Positions 1 to 4,977 of a DNA stretch of 8,158 bases are shown piece by piece (positions within the stretch are counted from its first letter, which is position 1; each line of letters begins with the position of its first letter). The DNA lies in contig CAMAMZ010000092.1 in NCBI GenBank assembly GCA_945837185.1, forward strand, positions 1 to 8,158, in the 5' to 3' direction. Below the pieces are notes generated by a model, which ran no database searches, was not told the origin of the DNA, and worked only from the letters and a program-made list of their open reading frames with translations. Origin of the DNA: an uncultured Bacteroidales bacterium (GTDB lineage: Bacteria > Bacteroidota > Bacteroidia > Bacteroidales > Bacteroidaceae). The translations under genes and the position numbers were made by a program.

Positions 1-1
1 T

Positions 2-76
2 GAGAACTTCGAACAATTATATAAATGGATCATGGGAATGGGGGATAAGCCTTCTTTTGTATTTTCACAGGAATAA
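2..76 (+). CDS. possible 3' end of an unidentified gene (partial)
   Basis: Frame 2 is open from the window edge to a TAA at 74-76. It encodes 24 residues ending KPSFVFSQE, with a mixed hydrophobic and charged composition that looks like a real protein C-terminus. I do not recognise the family. An open run of this length is not significant by itself, and frame 3 is also open for a similar distance. The strand agrees with the HD gene that follows, 162 nt further on. Confidence 0.35.
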   Translation, partial: ENFEQLYKWIMGMGDKPSFVFSQE

Positions 77-238
77 GACGTACTGGAAATGAATTTGAAC
101 CCGGTGTCATGCAATCTACCAACGGGTTAGGGTAGAAATCCATTCAACGTTTTCCAAGTCAGTACACCTTGTAAACTTTTTGTTGCTCAGGTACTTTATA
201 AATAAATATAAAAAAGTTATATTGCGGAATTAAGCTAT
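77..238. other. intergenic region upstream of the HD gene
   Basis: There is no gene here. It contains a 6-bp inverted repeat (AACCCG at 98-103, CGGGTT at 123-128) with a 19-nt loop and no T-tract, which is too weak to call a terminator. A very AT-rich stretch at about 196-222 lies just before the HD start codon and may form part of the promoter or an A-rich leader. No good TAnnTTTG box was found. Confidence 0.4.
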
Positions 239-853
239 ATGAAAAAGGAAGATTTTTCAAATTTGGTAAGCAGGTATGCTGAGGTTATTGCTCAGATAAG
301 AGAGAGTGCTCATGCTTGTCATGCACATGTCAACCAGATGTATGACAAGCAGCATCCTTATGGCTTCCATCTGGATATGGTAGCGGAGGGAGTGAAAAGG
401 TATGGACATACTGTATGTGACAACGAAGAGGATGTGATTCCTCTCTTCTTCGGTGCGTTTTACCACGACAGCATCGAGGATGCTCGCCTCACGTATAATG
501 ACGTGAAAAAGACAGCCGCACAATGGATGACGGAGCATCAGGCTCTATTGGCTACGGAGATGGTGTATGCGTTAACCAATGAAAAAGGAAGGACACGTGC
601 AGAGCGTGCCAACGACAAATACTATCAGGGTATTCGTGATACGGCATATGCGCCATTTTTGAAATTGGCAGACAGACGGGCTAATATCACCTATTCCTGC
701 TTCCATTCCAACGAAGCAAACAGTAACATGAAAGCAGTCTATCAATCAGAATGGCCACACTTCATAAACTCCATTTCGTCAGACAAAGCTGATGCTCGCT
801 ATTCCCTCCCTCAAGAGATGATTCAAGAGATAGAAGAAATCATCAAAGGTTAG
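239..853 (+). CDS. HD-domain phosphohydrolase, stand-alone (p)ppGpp-hydrolase-like
   Basis: This is a 204-residue soluble protein with no signal peptide. The metal-dependent HD fold is visible in order: HPYGFH with H44, YHDSIED with the H76-D77 pair followed by E80-D81, ALTNEKG at about 111-117, and KLADRRAN at 142-149 with D145. The order and spacing match the hydrolase domain of RelA/SpoT and of small alarmone hydrolases such as MESH1 (HDxxED, then VKLADxxxN). No synthetase, TGS or ACT domain follows, and the length fits the stand-alone class. Such enzymes remove pyrophosphate from (p)ppGpp in the cytoplasm. The usual arginine of the AHxGQxR segment appears replaced, since the protein reads AHVNQMY at 29-35, so the substrate may differ. 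The ATG at 239 follows an A/T-rich leader, and no Shine-Dalgarno is expected in Bacteroidetes. The gene looks more AT-rich than its neighbours, which hints at separate ancestry. The HD fold is firm; the substrate is inferred. Confidence 0.85.
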   Translation: MKKEDFSNLVSRYAEVIAQIRESAHACHAHVNQMYDKQHPYGFHLDMVAEGVKRYGHTVCDNEEDVIPLFFGAFYHDSIEDARLTYNDVKKTAAQWMTEHQALLATEMVYALTNEKGRTRAERANDKYYQGIRDTAYAPFLKLADRRANITYSCFHSNEANSNMKAVYQSEWPHFINSISSDKADARYSLPQEMIQEIEEIIKG

Positions 854-940
854 GTGTCGTTCTCTGGCCCTGCCATTCATTCTTGCTACATCAAAGATAG
901 AAACCATACCCCATCATCAGCGCATTGTCTTTCTCGCCAC

Positions 941-1105
941 TCAATATCTTCCCCCGCCCAGCGCATGATACAGATGAATGATGCCTTGTATGCGTGCCGT
1001 CCTGTCCTGTGCCAATGTAAGACGGGCATTGAGCAGCGACTGTTGGGCAGTAAGGACTTCAAGATAGGTGGCAGAAGTATAGCGCTTTTTTGACGGGGGT
1101 GAAAT
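941..1105 (-). pseudogene. C-terminal remnant of a TolC-family outer-membrane efflux protein
   Basis: Read on the minus strand directly after the HAD stop codon, and in the same frame, 54 codons stay open to a TGA at 941-943. The translation contains YTSATYLEVLTAQQSLLNAR, then LTLAQDRTARIQG, then LYHALGGGRY. This is the hallmark C-terminal end of TolC/NodT-type outer-membrane factors: TYLEVLTAQQSLLNA followed by a helix ending in LYxALGGG. A complete member has about 450-480 residues, but the upstream sequence here is an intact HAD gene, so everything except the last roughly 46-50 residues is missing. The family core carries no internal stop or frameshift, which suggests a fairly recent deletion or replacement. 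No start codon or promoter serves the fragment. The frame is directly visible; the family comes from recognising the motif. Confidence 0.8.
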
Positions 1106-1717
1106 TCACGTTGCCTGAGGGGCAATGATTTGCCGAAAGGCGCTGTCAAACTGGTGGGCATTCTCAAAGTGTATGGCTTGCATGCCGATGGCCTCGGCAC
1201 CCTTCACATTCTCTATTTTGTCATCAGCAAACAAGCAGGTTGAGGGATGCAGCTGGTAACGTTCGCACAACCTGAGATAGATGGCAGGATCGGGCTTGAG
1301 CAACTTCTCCTGCGACGAGATGACATAACCTTCGAGCAAACTATAAATGGGAAAACGAGGCATTACCTTGTGAATCTGACTACACCAATTCGACAAGCCA
1401 TAGAGGTGAAAACCTTCCTGTTTGTAGCGAGCCAGCAGCTCGTACATGCCGGGAACCTCGCATTGCACGCAATCAGCATAGCCATCATGAAACCACTGCA
1501 ACTGGCGCTTCCACTGCGGATAACGCATCTGCATCTCACAGATAAGGGTAGCAAAAGGCACTTCCTCCCTGTCATAACGAGCCACAAACGCTGGGTCACG
1601 CACTACCTTTTTGAATTGCAGCGCCTCCTCCACATCGTTAAAATAGCTGTCAATGGCTCCATCAAAGTCGGAATAGGTCAACACATTGCCGAAATCAAAA
1701 ACTAAGTTCTCAATCAT
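1106..1717 (-). CDS. HAD-superfamily hydrolase (subfamily IA, YihX-like phosphatase)
   Basis: This is a cytoplasmic phosphatase-type protein of 203 residues. Motif I is VFDFGNVL, with nucleophile D8 and a glycine where most HAD enzymes have the second aspartate, as in the D-x-G-N-V variant of YihX-like glucose-1-phosphatases. Motif II is GLSN with S109. Motif III is the lysine in KLLKPDPAIY (K141, possibly K138). Motif IV is FADDKIENV with D165 and D166. The helical cap lies between motifs I and II, at about 15-90. All four motifs and the length match a complete gene. I chose the ATG at 1717 over the GTG one codon upstream because family members begin MIxNLVFDFGNV. The gene converges on the HD gene, diverges from the DUF4230 pair, and is followed in frame by a TolC remnant. 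The class is sure; the substrate is not known from sequence (sugar phosphate and nucleotide are both possible). Confidence 0.9.
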   Translation of the reverse strand: MIENLVFDFGNVLTYSDFDGAIDSYFNDVEEALQFKKVVRDPAFVARYDREEVPFATLICEMQMRYPQWKRQLQWFHDGYADCVQCEVPGMYELLARYKQEGFHLYGLSNWCSQIHKVMPRFPIYSLLEGYVISSQEKLLKPDPAIYLRLCERYQLHPSTCLFADDKIENVKGAEAIGMQAIHFENAHQFDSAFRQIIAPQAT

Positions 1718-1740
1718 CACACTTCCATGTTTCTACCATG

Positions 1741-1748
1741 CAAAAATA
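1741..1748 (-). promoter_or_regulatory. -7 box of a candidate promoter for the HAD gene
   Basis: The minus strand reads TATTTTTG, a full match to the Bacteroidetes -7 consensus TAnnTTTG, 23 nt upstream of the ATG at 1717. The expected start site near 1735 gives a leader of about 18 nt. No TTTG was found at the -33 position (about 1769-1772), so the box is supported only on one side. The surrounding A-rich sequence raises the chance of a random match. Confidence 0.4.
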
Positions 1749-1762
1749 ACCAAAACCCAACA

Positions 1763-1841
1763 AAAAACCATGATAAGCTTCTTGTTTTTCATCCAAACAG
1801 GTTGGCGAAACAACTAAAAACGCTATAAAAACCATGGTAAG
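1763..1841. repeat. 15-bp direct repeat in the divergent intergenic region
   Basis: AAAAACCATGATAAG at 1763-1777 and AAAAACCATGGTAAG at 1827-1841 differ at one base and lie 64 bp apart, between the divergent HAD and DUF4230 genes. A second pair, TTGTTTTTCA, is exact at 1782-1791 and 1875-1884, the latter overlapping the -33 element of the DUF4230 promoter. Paired sites like these could bind a shared regulator. The region is A/T-rich, so a chance origin or an old local duplication is also possible. Confidence 0.4.
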
Positions 1842-1873
1842 GCGATTAATTTTCAACAAAATATGTTAGCGAT

Positions 1874-1905
1874 TTTGTTTTTCACCATATAATAACGTAC
1901 TTTTG
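1874..1905 (+). promoter_or_regulatory. consensus Bacteroidetes promoter for the DUF4230 pair
   Basis: TTTG at 1874-1877 and TACTTTTG at 1898-1905 match the -33 TTTG and -7 TAnnTTTG elements exactly, with a 20-nt spacer. The -7 box ends only 4 nt before the ATG at 1910. In this promoter class transcription starts a few bases after the -7 box, so the first transcribed base would fall at or next to the start codon. This implies a leaderless or nearly leaderless mRNA. Confidence 0.8.
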
Positions 1906-1909
1906 CAGT

Positions 1910-2611
1910 ATGGTACGATACATAACAGCCTTGATTCTGTGTGCCGCTCTTGTAGCAGGATGCCATAACGATGCACCTGCCAACGACACCACGCGCACCA
2001 CCACCTCCAAGGTGGCGCCCATTGACACCTTGCCCACCCTTATCCTGCAAGTGCAGCAATGCTCGCGTCTGTACACTGCGGAATACAACATCCATAAGAT
2101 TGTGCTCTACGACGACGTGAAAAGCATCAAAGGGAATTTGCTCAACAACGACTTCGAGATTCCCCTTACCGTGGGCGACCGCAAGATTGCCATCCCTATC
2201 GATGCACGCCTCAAAGCCTATATTGATTTCAGCCGCTTTTCAGAGCAAAACATTGAAAGGCAAAACGGCAAACTGACCATCATCCTCCCCGACCCAGTGG
2301 TGGTCATGACAGGAAGCAAAGTCGACCACGCCCATGTTAAGCAATATGTGGGCATGATGCGCCAACGCTTTTCACAAGCCGAAATGAACAACCTCGAGGC
2401 ACAGGGGCGACAAGCTATCATGGCCACCATCCCTCAGCTGGGCATCCTGGCTACAGCCCGTGAGCATGCCGCCCGCCTGCTCATACCCTTGGCCATGCAA
2501 CTCGGCTATCAGGAAAAGGACATCACCATCTCCTTCAAGAAGGAACTGAACGAACAGCAGCTACAGGTTGTCACCGAACGTCCCGTCACCACCCAAACAC
2601 CAAAACGATGA
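1910..2611 (+). CDS. DUF4230 family lipoprotein
   Basis: This is a 233-residue envelope protein. The N-terminus is a lipoprotein signal: R3, a hydrophobic run at 4-15 and a lipobox LVAGC with the acylated cysteine at C18. A polar Thr-rich linker at about 19-38 follows. The globular part has beta-rich segments, IVLYDDVKSIKG at about 64-75 and IAIPIDARLKAYIDFS at about 93-108, then LTIILPDPVVV at 122-132, and a helical C-terminal part ending in a strand (DITISF, 204-209). This layout and the strand-LPDP-helix order fit DUF4230, a family common in Bacteroidetes with no known function. No acidic export signal follows C18, so surface display is not indicated. The ATG at 1910 is needed for the signal peptide and no earlier in-frame start makes sense, even though the promoter ends 4 nt before it. 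The stop overlaps the next gene's start (ATGA). The lipoprotein call is firm; the family assignment is good; the function is unknown. Confidence 0.85.
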   Translation: MVRYITALILCAALVAGCHNDAPANDTTRTTTSKVAPIDTLPTLILQVQQCSRLYTAEYNIHKIVLYDDVKSIKGNLLNNDFEIPLTVGDRKIAIPIDARLKAYIDFSRFSEQNIERQNGKLTIILPDPVVVMTGSKVDHAHVKQYVGMMRQRFSQAEMNNLEAQGRQAIMATIPQLGILATAREHAARLLIPLAMQLGYQEKDITISFKKELNEQQLQVVTERPVTTQTPKR

Positions 2612-3222
2612 AACAAGTTATCTTAAAATCTCTTATGCTTCGCCTCGTAACTCTTACAGTTATAGCGGCTGCCGTTGTGGCCCTTGTCAGTTGGCTGTTG
2701 CGTAAGGTTGAACGCCCTTCCATACAGATCGCTGCCACCCAAACCATTGCGCTCACACCGCAACAGATTACTTCTATCAAGGCATTGGGCGAATGGGAGT
2801 TTGTGAGCGTGAACGATGAAGAGATGGTTGACACGGTGCGCAAACGCCTTGTGAGCAACGACGAACTGGTGAAGATATACTATGGCACGTTGAGAATAGG
2901 CATTGACCTGCACGAAACAAAACCCGGATGGATTGCCGCTTCGGGCGACAGTGTCACGGTATGGCTCCCCATGGCCAAGCTATTAGACAATGATTTCATT
3001 GACGAGACACGCACACGCACATTCCACGAAAGTGGCAAATGGAGCAGTAAAGACAACGAAGCCCTCTACCTGCGCGCCCACCGACAGATGAAACAACGCT
3101 GTCTGACAAAAGAGAATCTGCACGCAGCACAAGAGAACGCACGCACGCAAATGCAACAAATCATGCAAGCCATGGGCTTCCGCCATATCACCATTCATAT
3201 CGACTCGCTACAGCACCCATAA
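2608..3222 (+). CDS. DUF4230 family membrane-anchored protein
   Basis: This is a 204-residue protein with one N-terminal transmembrane helix at about 11-31 (rich in V, A and L) flanked by K/R. There is no lipobox, so it is probably an inner-membrane protein with a periplasmic domain. The domain carries GEWEFVSVNDEE (61-72), ELVKIYYGTLRIGIDL (86-101), GDSVTVWLPMAKLLDND (113-129), an acidic and polar stretch including ETRTRTFHESGKW, and a long C-terminal helix followed by AMGFRHITIHID. This is a typical DUF4230 sequence and clearer than its upstream neighbour. The shared order (a strand ending in LP, then a helix, then a G-F/Y-x-x-ITI strand) suggests a diverged paralog. The ATG overlaps the TGA of the preceding gene, pointing to translational coupling and roughly balanced expression. 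The role is unknown. Confidence 0.88.
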   Translation: MKQVILKSLMLRLVTLTVIAAAVVALVSWLLRKVERPSIQIAATQTIALTPQQITSIKALGEWEFVSVNDEEMVDTVRKRLVSNDELVKIYYGTLRIGIDLHETKPGWIAASGDSVTVWLPMAKLLDNDFIDETRTRTFHESGKWSSKDNEALYLRAHRQMKQRCLTKENLHAAQENARTQMQQIMQAMGFRHITIHIDSLQHP

Positions 3223-3264
3223 GGTTACATTCCCGAGTTTCTAATAACCAATGAGGGATAAAAT

Positions 3265-3305
3265 AAAAACCATGCCTTCCGCCAACAAGGGAAAGCATGG
3301 TTTTT
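3265..3305. terminator. bidirectional intrinsic terminator
   Basis: The arms are CCATGC (3270-3275) with GCATGG (3295-3300), plus TTCC (3277-3280) with GGAA (3290-3293). One C/A mismatch separates the two parts, and the loop is about 9 nt. The stem is flanked by A5 at 3265-3269 and T6 at 3301-3306, so both strands end in a U-tract. It sits between the converging DUF4230 pair (stop at 3222) and fhs (stop at 3336) and should end both transcripts. Confidence 0.88.
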
Positions 3306-3335
3306 TATTCTCTGCAAGAAGGCAACACTATGCTA

Positions 3336-4946
3336 TCAAGCCAACCCTTCTATCTCGCCATTGATGATGTCGATGCGATCGCTCTGCGGATGGGCAGGCA
3401 AGCCTGGCATGCGCAAGATGTCGCCTGCAATTACGACGATCATACCGGCACCAGCCGTGGCCACTACATCACGCACGGTAAACGTGAACCCTTCGGGTAC
3501 ACCTACCGCCTTGGGGTCGTCGCTGAAGGAATATTGTGTCTTGGCAATACAAACCGGCAATTTGTCTAATCCCCATTCGTTGATGCGTTGCAAGGCCTTG
3601 CGCGCCTTGGTAGTAAACTCCACCCTGCCGGCCCTGTAAATCTGGGTAGCTACCTTCTCCACCTTCTCTTCAATGCTATCCTCAAGACGGTAGGGATGCT
3701 GAATATCGCCAGAAGGACGTTCAGCGATTGTTTGCAGGCACAACTGTGCGAGTGCCTCGCAACCCTCACCCCCATGCAGGAACGCCTCATTGGGCACAAA
3801 ACCCACACCTAAAGCCTCGCAACGGGCAGCCACCTTGGCAATATCTTCTTCTGTATCATCACCAAAGCGGTTGAGTGTCACCACTACCGTCTGTCCCAAC
3901 CGTTGCAGGTTCTCAATATGGCGTGCCATATTGTCGAGTCCTGCCTCAGCCAATCCTCTTAAGGTTACCACCAACACGGTGAGTTTAGGTTTGAGTCCTG
4001 CCATTCTACACTTGATGTCGAGGAATTTCTCTGCCCCTAAATCAGCACCGAAACCAGCTTCCGTCACTACATAGTCGCTATAGGTCATGGCCATCTTGGT
4101 AGCCAAAATGCTGTTGCATCCATGTGCTATATTGGCAAACGGTCCACCATGAATGAAGGCCGCCGTATGCTCCGTGGTTTGCACCAGATTAGGATTCATG
4201 GCATCCATAAGCAATACAAGCAGGGCACCTACGCCTCCCATGTCACGCATATAGAAAGGTTTTCCTTCGCAGGTTACACCTATTAATATATTCTCCAACC
4301 TGCGTCGCAAATCCTCCATGCCCGTGGAGAGACAGAGGATGGCCATGATTTCAGATGCAGGCGTAATGTCGAATCCTCCTTCGCGCACCACACCGTTGCC
4401 ATCGCCCAACCCTGTAACAATCGAGCGAAGCGCCCTATCGTTCATATCCATCACACGACGCCAATACACCGTCTTCAACTGGTCGGGCTTTCCCTGATGC
4501 CGGAAAATATAGTTGTCAACAAGGGCTGCTATGAGGTTGTTGGCAGATGTGATGGCATGCATATCGCCCGTGAAATGAAGATTGATCTTCTCCATGGGCA
4601 ACACCTGCGAATAGCCACCTCCCGATGCCCCACCCTTCATACCAAAGCAAGGTCCCATACTGGGTTCTCTCAACGCCAGGGCACTCTTCTTTCCCAAGCG
4701 GTTGAAAGCCATCGACAATCCTATGCTCACCGTGGTTTTGCCTATACCCGCTTTGGTGGGCGACATGGCTGTCATCAAAATCAAGTTACTTGCAGCCACC
4801 TTCTGCTCATCGATGTGCGAAAGGGGCACCTTGGCGATATACTTCCCGTAGCTCACCAAGTCGGCGGTGTCAACACCCCATTGAACCGCTATCTCTTCGA
4901 TAGGTTTCAGGGGCGTTTCACGCGCTATCTGAATATCTGTCTTCAT
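3336..4946 (-). CDS. fhs: formate--tetrahydrofolate ligase (10-formyl-THF synthetase)
   Basis: This cytoplasmic enzyme makes 10-formyl-tetrahydrofolate from formate, ATP and THF, feeding the one-carbon pool for purines and fMet. The 536 residues run end to end with the family: P-loop TKAGIGKTT at 64-72 (K70), ALREPSMGP at 91-99, the first FTHFS signature as GMKGGASGGGY at 102-112 (Ser for the usual Ala), INLHFTGDMHAI at 121-132, RALRSIVTGLG at 171-181, VQTTEHTAAFIHGGPFANIA at 255-274, EAGFGADLGAEKF at 296-308 and KTQYSFSDDPK at 469-479. It is about 20 residues shorter than the usual 555-560. The loss is at 326-340, where the second signature (VATxRALKxHGG) should be: the sequence passes from VVTLRGLAEAGLD straight into the next helix. 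The start at 4946 gives the normal N-terminus. It lies 31 nt downstream of the dcp-like gene and is probably co-transcribed with it. Confidence 0.95.
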   Translation of the reverse strand: MKTDIQIARETPLKPIEEIAVQWGVDTADLVSYGKYIAKVPLSHIDEQKVAASNLILMTAMSPTKAGIGKTTVSIGLSMAFNRLGKKSALALREPSMGPCFGMKGGASGGGYSQVLPMEKINLHFTGDMHAITSANNLIAALVDNYIFRHQGKPDQLKTVYWRRVMDMNDRALRSIVTGLGDGNGVVREGGFDITPASEIMAILCLSTGMEDLRRRLENILIGVTCEGKPFYMRDMGGVGALLVLLMDAMNPNLVQTTEHTAAFIHGGPFANIAHGCNSILATKMAMTYSDYVVTEAGFGADLGAEKFLDIKCRMAGLKPKLTVLVVTLRGLAEAGLDNMARHIENLQRLGQTVVVTLNRFGDDTEEDIAKVAARCEALGVGFVPNEAFLHGGEGCEALAQLCLQTIAERPSGDIQHPYRLEDSIEEKVEKVATQIYRAGRVEFTTKARKALQRINEWGLDKLPVCIAKTQYSFSDDPKAVGVPEGFTFTVRDVVATAGAGMIVVIAGDILRMPGLPAHPQSDRIDIINGEIEGLA

Positions 4947-4969
4947 GCTGTTTGAATATCTGTTTATAT
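4924..4969 (-). repeat. 23-bp tandem duplication containing the fhs start codon
   Basis: Two abutting 23-bp units, 4947-4969 and 4924-4946, match at 18 of 23 positions, with an 11-bp exact core (TGAATATCTGT on the plus strand at 4953-4963 and 4930-4940). On the coding strand the upstream unit begins ATATAAACAG and the downstream unit ATGAAGACAG, so the fhs start codon is the first codon of the second unit. The duplication fills most of the 31-nt gap to the upstream gene. Confidence 0.75.
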
Positions 4970-4977
4970 GGTTATCC

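Noticed and set aside
98..128. Inverted repeat AACCCG / CGGGTT as a terminator for the left-edge gene
   Set aside because: The stem is only 6 bp, the loop is 19 nt and no T-tract follows.
892..899. A TAnnTTTG match (TATCTTTG) on the minus strand between the HD gene and the TolC remnant
   Set aside because: There is no -33 element at the right distance and no gene downstream on that strand; it would only produce antisense RNA to the HD gene. Treated as chance.
1086..1091. T6 run as a terminator for the HD gene
   Set aside because: No stable stem precedes it, and the run lies inside the TolC-derived reading frame (lysine codons on the other strand).
854..1093. A plus-strand open frame directly after the HD gene stop
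   Set aside because: Its translation is low-complexity and unlike any family. The opposite strand explains 941-1105 as a TolC remnant in a different frame.
1718..1720. GTG start for the HAD gene, one codon upstream of the chosen ATG
   Set aside because: Family members start at the equivalent of the ATG at 1717, and the GTG adds only one residue.
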